This document shows, piece by piece, positions 24,347 through 33,598 of a stretch of DNA of 64,000 nucleotides. The DNA lies in NCBI RefSeq assembly GCF_004216895.1, contig NZ_SGXE01000006.1:70894-134893 (forward strand), read 5' to 3'. The notes below the pieces were generated by a model, which saw only the letters and a program-made list of their open reading frames with translations, did not search any database and had not been told where the DNA came from. The DNA is from Aquimarina brevivitae (GTDB taxonomy: Bacteria > Bacteroidota > Bacteroidia > Flavobacteriales > Flavobacteriaceae). Each line of letters starts with the position of its first letter. The stretch's first letter is position 1. Both the position numbers and the translations under genes were made by a program.

Positions 24347-26800
24347 CTAGTAAAAATCTACATTAATTATTAAACGGACACCTGAAAAATCTTTAATACT
24401 AGAAAAAGTAGTTTCAATTTTCTTCACTACCGCTTTTGTTTTTTGCAAGGATTGCCCTTGAGGTATTTTAAGTAATATATTTCTGTTATATTGATTCCGT
24501 ATACGAGGTATAGGAGGAAACTCTGGTCCCAATACTTGATCTCCAAATGAATTTTTTAATGCTGTAAACACCCAGTTTGTAGCCAATATCGTTTTATTGT
24601 AATCTTTATGTCGACCTGTGATTTTGATCAACCGATAAAATGGAGGATATTTATATTGTCGTCGCTCCTCTATCTGATCCTTATACATCCCTTCATAATC
24701 GTAGGTTGTAACCTGTTGTAATATCTGGTGATAGGGGTTATAGGTTTGTATCCATACTTTTCCCCGTTTTTGGGTTCGACCTGATCTCCCAGACACTTGT
24801 TGTAATAGCTGAAAACTACGTTCGTGTGCTCTAAAATCAGGAAAATTAAGCAAGTTATCAGCATTCATTACTCCAACCAAGCTAACATTTCTAAAATCTA
24901 GCCCCTTGGCTAGCATTTGTGTACCAATTAAAATATCTATTTGGTGTTGTTCAAATTTGTCAATAATCTTTTCATAACCGTGTTTTCCTCTTGTGGTGTC
25001 TTGATCCATCCGGCCAATGGAGTGATCTGGAAACAGAGCTAACAGTTCTTTTTCAATTTGCTCAGTTCCAAATCCTTTAGTAGATAAATCTGCACTACCA
25101 CAAGCCATACATTGCAAAAGCATCGCAATATGATGTCCACAATAATGGCAACGTAGTTGATTCTTAAAATTGTGATACGTAAGGCTCACATCACAATTTG
25201 GGCATTGAGGCGAATGCCCACAAGTAGTACACTCCACTACTGGAGAATACCCTCTTCGATTTTGAAAAAGCATTACCTGCTCTCCTTCCTTCAATACTTC
25301 TTCAATAGCTCCGAGTAACGTATCACTAAAATGACCCGTCATTTGTTTTTTGCGATATTTTTCCTTGATGTCAATAAGGTTGATATCTGGCATGAGTACA
25401 TTTCCATGTCTTCTGGTTAAAGAAACTAACCCAAATTTGTTTTGCACACTATTGTGATACGTTTCTACCGAAGGCGTGGCAGAACCTAATAATACCTTAG
25501 CCTTATGTTGATTTGCTAAAACAATTGCAGTATCCCTGGAGTGGTACCTGGGTGCGGGATCATATTGCTTATAAGAACTTTCGTGCTCTTCATCAATGAC
25601 TACTAAACCTAAATTAACAAAAGGTAAAAAGATGGCCGATCTTGCCCCAATAATTACCCTAGCTTTATTTTTATCCTCTTTTACGTTGTTCCAAACCTCT
25701 ACCCGCTCATTAACTGAATACTTGGAATGATATACGCTAAGTTGGTCACCAAAATAGGATTGTAACCTTGTTATTAATTGCGTCGTTAGTGCAATTTCTG
25801 GTAGTAAATATAATACTTGTCTACCAGCTTCTATGACTTCTTTAATAAGTCGAACGTAAATTTCAGTTTTACCAGAGGAAGTAACTCCGTGCAATAAGGT
25901 AACTTTATCATTTTCAAAATGAGACTTAATCTCATCAAAGGCTTGTTGCTGGTAACTATTCAATTGCTTTATTGAAGTGTTAGGCTCACCGCTATATTCC
26001 ACTCGATCTTTTTGCAGGTGATATTCTTCTAATACCTCTTTATCAATCAAAGATTTAATTACACTGGTTGTGGTATTAGCTACTTTGGTCAGTTCTTTTA
26101 CCGTTACTGGCTTAGTTGATTTGGCTTGTAAGGAGAATAGTCGTAGTAGTACTTCTCTCTGCTTGGGCGCTCTACTCATCTCATCAATCAAGTTCCGTAA
26201 GGCAATCTCCTCTTTATAGTTTGGATGTATTTTTACATACCGAATCAATTTGGGTTTATATTGTTCATAGATCTCTTCCTCTACCGTCACAATTCCTTTA
26301 TCAATCAATCGCTTAATCAGCGGTAAAACACTTTTTTTACCAACTATAGCTATGATCTCATTTATCCGTAATAAACTTTGATGTTGTAAGGCCTCAAATA
26401 CTAAAAATTCATCATCCTTTAAATCCGCTTCATCGGCGTCATCTAAATTATTCCGCTTTACTATCGTTTCGCTTTCTAATAAAAATGCACTAGGCAATGC
26501 AGCACGCATCACCTCTCCTACCGCACACATATAGTAGTCTGCCATCCATTGCCATAATTGTAATTGATGCGCTGTTACGATAGGAGCTTCATCCAATATA
26601 TGTTCGATTTCTTTAGCCTCATATACTTCTGGAGGATTGTTATGTACACTGGATACTAAAGCAGCATACACTTTAGTTTTTCCAAACTGTACCGCAACAC
26701 GCATTCCTTTTTGCAAAAATGCAGCTTCATCTTTATTTACCTGATAGGTAAATTCCTTAGTTATGGGAATGGGAAGAATGACATTAATAAAATAAGACAT
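24347..26800 (-). CDS. priA: Primosomal protein N' (replication restart helicase)
   Basis: An 817-residue helicase that recognises forks and reloads the replisome. The N-terminal 3'-DNA-binding domain begins YFINVILPIPITKEFTYQV. The helicase core has Walker A (LLHGVTSSGKTEIYVRL), a DEEH box (VVIDEEHESSYKQYDPAPRYH) and GSATPSVE. The zinc-binding insert has paired Cys (CTTCGHSPQCPNC, CHYCGHH, CMACG). The C-terminal part retains QVSGRSGRTQKRGKVWIQT. The length is slightly above the E. coli enzyme's. Confidence 0.97.
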   Translation of the reverse strand: MSYFINVILPIPITKEFTYQVNKDEAAFLQKGMRVAVQFGKTKVYAALVSSVHNNPPEVYEAKEIEHILDEAPIVTAHQLQLWQWMADYYMCAVGEVMRAALPSAFLLESETIVKRNNLDDADEADLKDDEFLVFEALQHQSLLRINEIIAIVGKKSVLPLIKRLIDKGIVTVEEEIYEQYKPKLIRYVKIHPNYKEEIALRNLIDEMSRAPKQREVLLRLFSLQAKSTKPVTVKELTKVANTTTSVIKSLIDKEVLEEYHLQKDRVEYSGEPNTSIKQLNSYQQQAFDEIKSHFENDKVTLLHGVTSSGKTEIYVRLIKEVIEAGRQVLYLLPEIALTTQLITRLQSYFGDQLSVYHSKYSVNERVEVWNNVKEDKNKARVIIGARSAIFLPFVNLGLVVIDEEHESSYKQYDPAPRYHSRDTAIVLANQHKAKVLLGSATPSVETYHNSVQNKFGLVSLTRRHGNVLMPDINLIDIKEKYRKKQMTGHFSDTLLGAIEEVLKEGEQVMLFQNRRGYSPVVECTTCGHSPQCPNCDVSLTYHNFKNQLRCHYCGHHIAMLLQCMACGSADLSTKGFGTEQIEKELLALFPDHSIGRMDQDTTRGKHGYEKIIDKFEQHQIDILIGTQMLAKGLDFRNVSLVGVMNADNLLNFPDFRAHERSFQLLQQVSGRSGRTQKRGKVWIQTYNPYHQILQQVTTYDYEGMYKDQIEERRQYKYPPFYRLIKITGRHKDYNKTILATNWVFTALKNSFGDQVLGPEFPPIPRIRNQYNRNILLKIPQGQSLQKTKAVVKKIETTFSSIKDFSGVRLIINVDFY

Positions 26801-26896
26801 AGGAAATCTTTATTAGATATGCTGCAATTAAAACAAAAGCTATGAAAGCATGTTTTTTGCTTATACTTTAAGGTAATTTTATCGTCTTCTTAGAAT

Positions 26897-27331
26897 TTAA
26901 ATCCTAAGCCATTGCTGGGTTCGATATAGAAAGGCAATGTACCCTCTAACATTCAACACATCCGGATTATCCTCATCTAGCCAGATTTTACATCGATATA
27001 CCTTACCGTTTTCTGGATCGAGTATAGTACCGTCTTCATACTCCTGACCATCCTTTTCGAGATCTTTTAAAATCACTAATCCTTTAATTGGCTTATTATA
27101 ATTTTCGCCTTCACACTTAATACAAGTCTTATTTTGATCTTCTTCTTGAATTACCTTTTCTACCTTGCCATACAGCTTATTACCCTGCTTATAAATTTCT
27201 ACAATAGATCTGGCTTCACCTGTATCGTCATCAATAGTTTTCCATTTACCAATTACTGATTGTTGTGCATTTCCTAAACCTATACAAAATTGAAGGCAAC
27301 TAAAAATTAGAATAAACTGTATCTTTTTCAT
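26897..27331 (-). CDS. DUF2147 domain-containing secreted protein
   Basis: A 144-residue protein with a Sec signal peptide (cleavage likely after GLGNAQ). The mature part is the DUF2147 beta-barrel-like domain: SVIGKWKTIDDDTGEARSIV, IYKQGNKLYGKVEKV, and the C-terminal VYRCKIWLDEDNP/LNVRGYIAFLYRTQQW. Two Cys (CIKCEG) lie in the middle. Function is unknown; the family is periplasmic in Proteobacteria and Bacteroidota. Confidence 0.88.
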   Translation of the reverse strand: MKKIQFILIFSCLQFCIGLGNAQQSVIGKWKTIDDDTGEARSIVEIYKQGNKLYGKVEKVIQEEDQNKTCIKCEGENYNKPIKGLVILKDLEKDGQEYEDGTILDPENGKVYRCKIWLDEDNPDVLNVRGYIAFLYRTQQWLRI

Positions 27332-27431
27332 ACTTAATTACTTTCTTTTAAAAATATTATTATTCAACAAATATGATAATGGTTTAACGTTTTTTTAGTG
27401 GGTTAAATTACTTATTTCACCGCTAAAGACC

Positions 27432-27463
27432 ATAAAAAAAGCCACCCCTTTTAGGATGGCTTT
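27432..27463 (-). terminator. Terminator of the first chalcone-isomerase-like gene
   Basis: On the minus strand AAAGCCATCC pairs with GGGTGGCTTT (one G-U pair) followed by T7. It lies about 22 bp after the stop at 27485 and separates this gene from the DUF2147 gene. Confidence 0.82.
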
Positions 27464-27484
27464 ACTATATTTTGGATATAGAAA

Positions 27485-28051
27485 TTACTGAATTCCTAAC
27501 ATTCCTTCTTTTAACGATTCACTTGCAGGTTCATCTCCCAACCAGATTTTAAATAATGCATATTTAAAATCGAGACCTTCGATTACACCTAACTCTTTCT
27601 CATTTTTATAGGCCACAACACCTTTATCTTTAATATATACTAAATCAAAAATATCGTTTCTTACAATAGGCTCTGAGAAAAATGAAATAAATTTATTTAT
27701 TCTATCTTGTAGCGGTGCAGTATTACCAAAAGTTGCTTTTTCAAAACCATCTTTTACAGCTTTGATCATTTTACTTTGTGTAACGAAACCAGAAACAATA
27801 TTTAATTTAATTGACATCGTTTCATCAGCTTCTAAAACTTCTTTAGGATCCTTGGTTTGATTTTGTAAATAAAGTCCACCTGCATATAGATCAATCCATA
27901 GCATTTCTCTTAAACCAGCACCGTTCAATTTAAGTTCTGCCTCTCCGTAACTTTGCTCATAAGGCAGAATGGCTTTACTGCCCACACGAATCTGTGCCTG
28001 TGATGCTACGGTTGCAACTAAAAATAGGAATAAAGTAATTTTTTTCATCAT
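27485..28051 (-). CDS. Chalcone isomerase-like secreted protein (copy 1)
   Basis: A 188-residue protein with a signal peptide (cleavage near SQAQ). The mature domain is of the chalcone isomerase-like type: LNGAGLREMLWIDLYAGGLYL near residue 45, ADETMSIKLNIVSGFVTQSKM near 75, and LFKIWLGDEPASESLKEGML at the end. Bacterial members are not flavonoid enzymes in general and may bind fatty acids; no function is shown. It is a diverged tandem paralogue of the gene at 28200-28760 and has its own terminator. Confidence 0.85.
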   Translation of the reverse strand: MMKKITLFLFLVATVASQAQIRVGSKAILPYEQSYGEAELKLNGAGLREMLWIDLYAGGLYLQNQTKDPKEVLEADETMSIKLNIVSGFVTQSKMIKAVKDGFEKATFGNTAPLQDRINKFISFFSEPIVRNDIFDLVYIKDKGVVAYKNEKELGVIEGLDFKYALFKIWLGDEPASESLKEGMLGIQ

Positions 28052-28199
28052 GTGATAAGGATTTATTAATAGGATGATTTTATTATTTTCAATCTTAAAA
28101 TTCGACGCAAATATAATTCTTTTTACTATGCAGGCATAGTAAATGAGTCATAAAAATGTTAAAATTTGGTATTTCATCCTAAAAAGAATGCCTTTTATC

Positions 28200-28760
28200 C
28201 TAAAAAGCGCTTAGCATTTCACTTTTTAAGCTTTTATCAGCTGGCTTGTCTCCTAACCAAATTTTGAACAATGCTTCTTTAAAGTCTAATCCTTCGACAT
28301 ATCCTTTTTCTTCGCCATCTTTATAGATTACACTTCCTTTTCCTTTTTCGTATACGATATCATAAATTTGACCTACTTCGATTTCATTATTGATGAATCC
28401 AACAAATTTGTTAATTCGCTTATCTATAGCTTTAGTATTACCATTTGTTGATTTATCAAACCCATCTCTCAGTGCCCCTTCCATTTTACTTCTTGACATC
28501 ATACCTGAAAGGATGTGTAATTTAATAGCCATAGTCTCATCTAGGCTTGCTATCTCATTTCCATTTTTGCTTTTCTTTTTAAGATAAAGTCCACCAGCAT
28601 AAATATCAAAAAAGAATTTCTCTCTAATTCCTGCCCCATTAATTGTCAATTCTTCTCCATTAAAAGTTACTTTTTTAGGGAGTACTGCGTCCCCTACTTG
28701 TACCTGTGCTTGAGTTGATACTCCAATGGTAATTGCAATTAAAAAAATGAGTTTTTTCAT
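28200..28760 (-). CDS. Chalcone isomerase-like secreted protein (copy 2)
   Basis: A 186-residue paralogue of the downstream gene, with the same architecture: signal peptide (VSTQAQ), INGAGIREKFFFDIYAGGLYL, LDETMAIKLHILSGMMSRSKM, and LFKIWLGDKPADKSLKSEML. The two share the same domain boundaries and ending, pointing to tandem duplication. It is 38 bp downstream of the yihY-like gene and may be read from the nadC-yihY transcript, whereas copy 1 is separated by a 148-bp gap containing a TATATTTG box (minus strand, 28115-28108). Confidence 0.85.
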   Translation of the reverse strand: MKKLIFLIAITIGVSTQAQVQVGDAVLPKKVTFNGEELTINGAGIREKFFFDIYAGGLYLKKKSKNGNEIASLDETMAIKLHILSGMMSRSKMEGALRDGFDKSTNGNTKAIDKRINKFVGFINNEIEVGQIYDIVYEKGKGSVIYKDGEEKGYVEGLDFKEALFKIWLGDKPADKSLKSEMLSAF

Positions 28761-28798
28761 AGTTTAAGATTTAATTTAAATATTTATAGATAATTATA

Positions 28799-29716
28799 TT
28801 AATAAAATTTTCTTAATTTATTTAAAGATGCATTAAGTTCGAACCCTAAAAGTAACAAATTTGCATTGAGCCAAATATATAGCATTAAAATTAACATCGC
28901 TCCTATTGACCCATATAATTCATTATAATTTGAAAAATTGTCGATATACAATCCAAACAAATAGGTAGTGACAATAATTAATAAGGTAGTCATTATCGCG
29001 CCCGGTGAAAAAAACTTACTTTGCCTACCTTCCGACGTACCAAAAAAGAACAAAGTTGCTACAATATTGAATATCATCAATACAAACAAAGCATATCGAC
29101 CTATGTTTAACCACCAAACACCATCATTGACCAAACCATAGGTTTTTAATCGATCTATCAAATACGAAAAGTATAAGGTTCCTATAACTGTAATTAACAA
29201 CAAAGATGCCACAATTAAGGATACTCCTAAGGCTACAATATATTGTCTAAAAAAGTTTCGGTTTAATGTTACGTGATACGAATACTCAAATCCAGAAAAA
29301 ACAGCATTGACACCATTAGCCATTAAGAGAATAGAAAGAATGAATACGGTTGATAATAATGTACCTCTTTTCTTTGAAGCAATATCAGAGAATACACTTT
29401 CAAAAAAGGCTTTGGATTGATCGGGCAAAGCATCATTTATAAATTCATAAAATTTAAGATCAAAATCTTCTATAGGGACGTATGGAATCAAGTTTAGAAG
29501 AAATAATAAAAAAGGAAAAAGCGACAAAAAGAAGCTCCAAGAGATCGCACTTGCTCTGGCTGAGAATGTACCTTTTACGATTCCCAGGAAGTAAATTTCT
29601 AGCAAGTCGTATAATGATAAGCCATCAAGACCAGGTAAAATTACTTTCTTTAGTATTTTTACTACTGACTTAATTACAGGTATCTTATTTAATTTTTCTT
29701 CTAAGTTTGTAGCCAT
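28799..29716 (-). CDS. YihY/virulence factor BrkB family membrane protein
   Basis: A 305-residue integral membrane protein with about six helices. Hallmarks are SARASAISWSFFLSLFPFLLFLLNLIP near residue 55 (stated in part), YGSIGAMLILMLYIWLNANLLLLG near the C-terminus, and an aromatic/charged end. The family was once called ribonuclease BN in error; its transport function is unknown. Its ATG (29716) abuts the nadC stop (29717-29719) with no gap. Confidence 0.9.
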   Translation of the reverse strand: MATNLEEKLNKIPVIKSVVKILKKVILPGLDGLSLYDLLEIYFLGIVKGTFSARASAISWSFFLSLFPFLLFLLNLIPYVPIEDFDLKFYEFINDALPDQSKAFFESVFSDIASKKRGTLLSTVFILSILLMANGVNAVFSGFEYSYHVTLNRNFFRQYIVALGVSLIVASLLLITVIGTLYFSYLIDRLKTYGLVNDGVWWLNIGRYALFVLMIFNIVATLFFFGTSEGRQSKFFSPGAIMTTLLIIVTTYLFGLYIDNFSNYNELYGSIGAMLILMLYIWLNANLLLLGFELNASLNKLRKFY

Positions 29717-30574
29717 CTACACCGCTTTTAAACTAAGGTCTAGATTGTACACAGAATGTGTTAAGGCCCCACTGCTGATATAATCTACACCGCACTCTGC
29801 ATATTTTCGAATGGTGTTTTCATTTATACCTCCACTAGATTCTGTTAAACACTTATTTCCAATCATCTCCACGGCTTTTCTGGTATCCTCATAAGTAAAG
29901 TTATCAATAAGGATGCGATATACGCCCTCAGATTTTAGAATCTCTTGGATCTCCTCCAGATCTCTAGCTTCGACAATAATCTTAAGATCGCGTTCATTCT
30001 CTTTCAAATAAGCTGTTGTCTTTTCGATAGCTTTGGTAATGCCTCCGGCAAAATCGATATGGTTATCTTTAAGCATAATCATATCATATAGCGCAAAACG
30101 ATGATTTTCTCCACCGCCTATCTTTACCGCCCATTTTTCAAGCGCTCGGATACCTGGTGTTGTTTTCCGGGTATCTAACACTTTAGTGGTTGTACCCTCT
30201 AAGAGGTTTACAAAATGTTTTGTTTTAGTAGCGATAGCACTCATGCGTTGCATTGCATTAAGCACCAAACGTTCTGCTTTTAGTATAGACTGGGATTTAC
30301 CCGAAACATAAAAAGCGATATCGCCATGAGTTACTTCTGTTCCATCCTCCAATAGTATCTCCATTTGCATTGTGGGATCAACATATTCAAATACTTTCTT
30401 TGCAAATTCAACACCAGCCAGTATACCTTCATCTTTAACTAATAACTTTGCTTTACCGATGGCTGATTCTGGTATACAAGCTAAGGAGCTATGATCGCCA
30501 TCACCGACATCCTCTCTTATCGCATTTTTGATGATCATTTCAATTTCTTGGTCAAACTGAGCTTTGCTTATCAT
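29717..30574 (-). CDS. nadC: Nicotinate-nucleotide diphosphorylase (carboxylating)
   Basis: A 285-residue quinolinate phosphoribosyltransferase making nicotinate mononucleotide from quinolinate and PRPP in de novo NAD synthesis. Seen are the N-terminal REDVGDGDHSS, the substrate region LDTRKTTPGIRALEKWAV near residue 133, GGGENHRFALYDMIMLKDNH near 155, and the C-terminal ESSGGINENTIRKYAECGVD. It is directly followed by the yihY-like gene and divergent from rlmH. Confidence 0.96.
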   Translation of the reverse strand: MISKAQFDQEIEMIIKNAIREDVGDGDHSSLACIPESAIGKAKLLVKDEGILAGVEFAKKVFEYVDPTMQMEILLEDGTEVTHGDIAFYVSGKSQSILKAERLVLNAMQRMSAIATKTKHFVNLLEGTTTKVLDTRKTTPGIRALEKWAVKIGGGENHRFALYDMIMLKDNHIDFAGGITKAIEKTTAYLKENERDLKIIVEARDLEEIQEILKSEGVYRILIDNFTYEDTRKAVEMIGNKCLTESSGGINENTIRKYAECGVDYISSGALTHSVYNLDLSLKAV

Positions 30575-30648
30575 ATTGAATAGTTATTTTTGCTAAAGTA
30601 AAAAAAGATGATCTAAATAAATATGAAAGATCAAGAAAGAAAAGCGCT

Positions 30649-31122
30649 ATGCACATAAAACTCTTAGCTATAGGTAAAACTGATGATAACTCTTTACAAT
30701 TACTCATCGACCAATATACCAAGCGGCTCGCTCACTATATAAAATTTGACTTAGAGGTCATTCCTGATCTGAAAAAAACCAAAAATCTATCAGAGGCTGA
30801 GCAAAAGGATAAAGAAGGTAAATTAATTTTGTCAAAAATTACCCATAGTGATGGCGTAGTGTTATTGGATGAACGAGGTAAACAATTTACGTCCGAAAAA
30901 TTCGCTGATCTGCTACAAAAACATATGAATAGTGGTATTAAACAATTGGTTTTTATCATTGGAGGGCCCTATGGCTTTAGTGATGAACTATACCAAAGGG
31001 CGAACTCCAAAGTTTCCTTATCCCTGATGACGTTTTCGCATCAAATGATCAGACTGTTTTTTGTAGAACAATTATATCGCGGTTTTACCATATTACGTAA
31101 TGAACCTTATCATCACAGATAA
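30649..31122 (+). CDS. rlmH: 23S rRNA pseudouridine-1915 N3-methyltransferase
   Basis: A 157-residue SPOUT methyltransferase modifying helix 69 of 23S rRNA. The SAM-binding knot is clear: VLLDERGKQFTSEKFA near residue 73, FIIGGPYGFSDELYQRA near 103, and the C-terminal SLMTFSHQMIRLFFVEQLYR ending in NEPYHHR. It is convergent with the M61 peptidase gene with no intervening base. Confidence 0.97.
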   Translation: MHIKLLAIGKTDDNSLQLLIDQYTKRLAHYIKFDLEVIPDLKKTKNLSEAEQKDKEGKLILSKITHSDGVVLLDERGKQFTSEKFADLLQKHMNSGIKQLVFIIGGPYGFSDELYQRANSKVSLSLMTFSHQMIRLFFVEQLYRGFTILRNEPYHHR

Positions 31123-32832
31123 TTATAATTTAATCTGTTGCAGATTATATTCATTTATGATCAGTTGTGGTATTTTTTCCACTCTAACTGGATAATAAGC
31201 AATCACATGCTCTTCTTCATCCCTGACTATGGTAAGTTCTGATTGTTTACTTAAATCATCAGTAAACATATTCCAGCTTTTTAAGCGATCTCCAAGCTGT
31301 AATCCTGCCTTCTTAACGGGTGAGTTCTCTTTTATATTGGTTACAATTTTGGTATCGCGTTCATACGCAAACCCTTTATCATAAATTTTTGCTTCAGTAT
31401 TGTATTGCAGGTTAAAATCAGTAAACATTTTTGCTAAATTAGGTAACTGCCCTTCCTCAATGTGCTTGGTAAAAAAAGAAGTCATATCCTCATTGAGGTA
31501 TTTATTGGCTGTAGTAATAAACAAACTAGCATTAAGCTTTTTCCCTTGTCGTGCTTCCGCTAAAAGATCTTTCATTACATTACTAAGACTATATACATTA
31601 TCAGATTCCTTTTTAATTTTCAGGTCCAATAGAAAAGCAAACACAGCTCCTCTGTAATATGGTAATTTTTCATATCCCTTATTTGACCAAAAATTTTCGT
31701 AAGTAATCTCGCTATTTGGCTGCTCCGCAACGGGTGAAGTATATAAGTTCTTAAAAAGGGTGTTCATTTCATCTATAAAATAGCGTTCATCCTTCTGCAT
31801 AATGGAGTTTTTAGCAATATTTTTATAGGTAAGATATTCGGTAAATCCTTCGCTAAACCAATATTGTGCTTCCTCTTTTTCATTTTTGATAGCAGCCCCA
31901 ATCCAATTATGCATCAGCTCATGGTTAAATAAATATGCTAGTTGGTCTATGGAAGTTTCTGTATTATTAGAAACCGTTGTGGCAAAGGAATTCGTTAAAC
32001 CAGTACCTCCAAAACTACTACCTTGCTCCATCGGAAAAGGGAGCATAGTGACCGTAAAATAGGGTTGCGAGTGATCCGCCCAAAAATTACGTTGCGCTTC
32101 CACAGTGTTTTTTAATACATCCATTACCTTTTGATCTTCAAAAAGCACCCACGCTCCTCTGGTCGCTAAAACCAACTCATTATCCTTAATTTTCTTTGTA
32201 TAAATTCTAAAATCACCTCCTACAAAAATTGCCATATGAAATTTCTCTATAGCCAGGTTTTCTAGGTGCTGCTCTCGCTGTCCAGTTCCAAAACTATTGT
32301 GAATCACAAAATCATTAGGAAAATCTAACCATTGTATGGTTACCGATAAGGTATCTTTATCCTCTATTCGCTCAGGCACCATAAACAAATTGTGGGCAAA
32401 CACGTGAAAGTACTTTTTATTAATTATCGGCCTATAACGCCCTGCATTGCTAATTTCACCTTCGGTGTCCTGCTTTACTGCATAAGAGAATTCTAGTTCC
32501 TCCAAGCCCGGTTGGTGTTTAATTTCAATATAACTGCTATCGGGTTGCACCGTTATTTCAGCATCTTTTGTCAACACCTTCATATCTTGTAGTACATCAA
32601 AGAGACTTTCTTCTCCCCAGGCATTATTTTGATAATTCATTCGTGTAATGCCCGAGTCACCTGCTTTTAATCGCATAGTGATGTGCAACAAAGGCTTACC
32701 GTCCCTTTCCATAGGGCGGACCGAATAAATCAGTTGATTCTTTTGTAAAGGTGTATCGGTATCATTTGTTTGACAATTATATAACATTAAGCAACAAAGG
32801 ATAGCGACTAAAATAGTTTTGATTGATTTCAT
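31123..32832 (-). CDS. M61 family peptidase-like lipoprotein with PDZ domain
   Basis: A 569-residue protein with a lipoprotein signal (CCLMLYNCQTND, Cys near residue 20). An N-terminal beta-rich domain precedes a gluzincin catalytic domain with HELMHNWIG near residue 307 and the downstream zinc ligand Glu in SEGFTEYLTYKN, the M61 (glycyl aminopeptidase) layout. The last ~90 residues form a PDZ domain (ENSPVKKAGLQLGDRLKSWN). It probably acts in the periplasm or on the outer membrane on peptides. It lies 71 bp downstream of a response-regulator gene. Confidence 0.87.
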   Translation of the reverse strand: MKSIKTILVAILCCLMLYNCQTNDTDTPLQKNQLIYSVRPMERDGKPLLHITMRLKAGDSGITRMNYQNNAWGEESLFDVLQDMKVLTKDAEITVQPDSSYIEIKHQPGLEELEFSYAVKQDTEGEISNAGRYRPIINKKYFHVFAHNLFMVPERIEDKDTLSVTIQWLDFPNDFVIHNSFGTGQREQHLENLAIEKFHMAIFVGGDFRIYTKKIKDNELVLATRGAWVLFEDQKVMDVLKNTVEAQRNFWADHSQPYFTVTMLPFPMEQGSSFGGTGLTNSFATTVSNNTETSIDQLAYLFNHELMHNWIGAAIKNEKEEAQYWFSEGFTEYLTYKNIAKNSIMQKDERYFIDEMNTLFKNLYTSPVAEQPNSEITYENFWSNKGYEKLPYYRGAVFAFLLDLKIKKESDNVYSLSNVMKDLLAEARQGKKLNASLFITTANKYLNEDMTSFFTKHIEEGQLPNLAKMFTDFNLQYNTEAKIYDKGFAYERDTKIVTNIKENSPVKKAGLQLGDRLKSWNMFTDDLSKQSELTIVRDEEEHVIAYYPVRVEKIPQLIINEYNLQQIKL

Positions 32833-32903
32833 AATGTATTGATTTAATGATTGATGATTGTTTTAACTAAAAGAGTAGCTCAGAAATCCGTTTATTGAAA
32901 TCG

Positions 32904-33596
32904 TCATTCTGCTATAGCAAAAGTCAATCCGACTCCTCTGACGCTCTGGATACTTATTTTTGGATCTGCCTTAAAATATTTACGAAGCCTGCTGATAAAG
33001 ACATCCATACTTCTACCTGAAAAGAAATCATCGCTACCCCACAGCTGCTGTAACAAAACTTCTCTACGTATCATTGTATTTTTGTAGGATAGCAAATATT
33101 GGATAAGTGCTGTTTCTTTTTCAGTTAATCGTTGTACTTCATCATCTCGCTGTAATACTTGGTTTTTTATATCAAACTCAAACGATCCAATAGCCAACTT
33201 ATCCACTTCGTTGTGGATGAGCGTGGTTTGTGTAGCTCTTTTGATTATATTTTGCAATTTGAGGACTAAAACATCCGCTTCAAATGGTTTTACGATATAA
33301 TCATCCGCACCAAGTTTTAACCCTCTTATTTTATCTTCTTTTAGCTTCTTTGCGGTTAAAAAGATAAAGGGAACCTCTGGGTTAAGTTCGATAATTTTTT
33401 CCGCAAGAGTAAAGCCATCCATCTTGGGCATCATAACATCCAACACACAAATGGTGTAGCTGTTTTCAGCAAATAGCTGAAATGCCTCCTCACCATCCTT
33501 TGCCCAAGTAACTGCGAAATTATGTAACGCTAAATATTGTTTTAAAATACTTCCGAAATCAAAATCATCTTCTGCTAATAAAACTTGATGCTTCAT
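32904..33596 (-). CDS. OmpR-family response regulator
   Basis: A 230-residue DNA-binding regulator. The receiver domain has LLAEDDFDFG, the phosphoacceptor Asp in ICVLDVMMPKMDG near residue 52 and DDYIVKPFEADV near 103. The C-terminal winged helix (~130-230) has RLTEKETALIQYLLSYKN and SRLRKYFKADPKISIQSVRGVG. It follows its kinase gene by 2 bp and forms a complete two-component pair with it. Confidence 0.94.
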   Translation of the reverse strand: MKHQVLLAEDDFDFGSILKQYLALHNFAVTWAKDGEEAFQLFAENSYTICVLDVMMPKMDGFTLAEKIIELNPEVPFIFLTAKKLKEDKIRGLKLGADDYIVKPFEADVLVLKLQNIIKRATQTTLIHNEVDKLAIGSFEFDIKNQVLQRDDEVQRLTEKETALIQYLLSYKNTMIRREVLLQQLWGSDDFFSGRSMDVFISRLRKYFKADPKISIQSVRGVGLTFAIAE

Positions 33597-33598
33597 AA

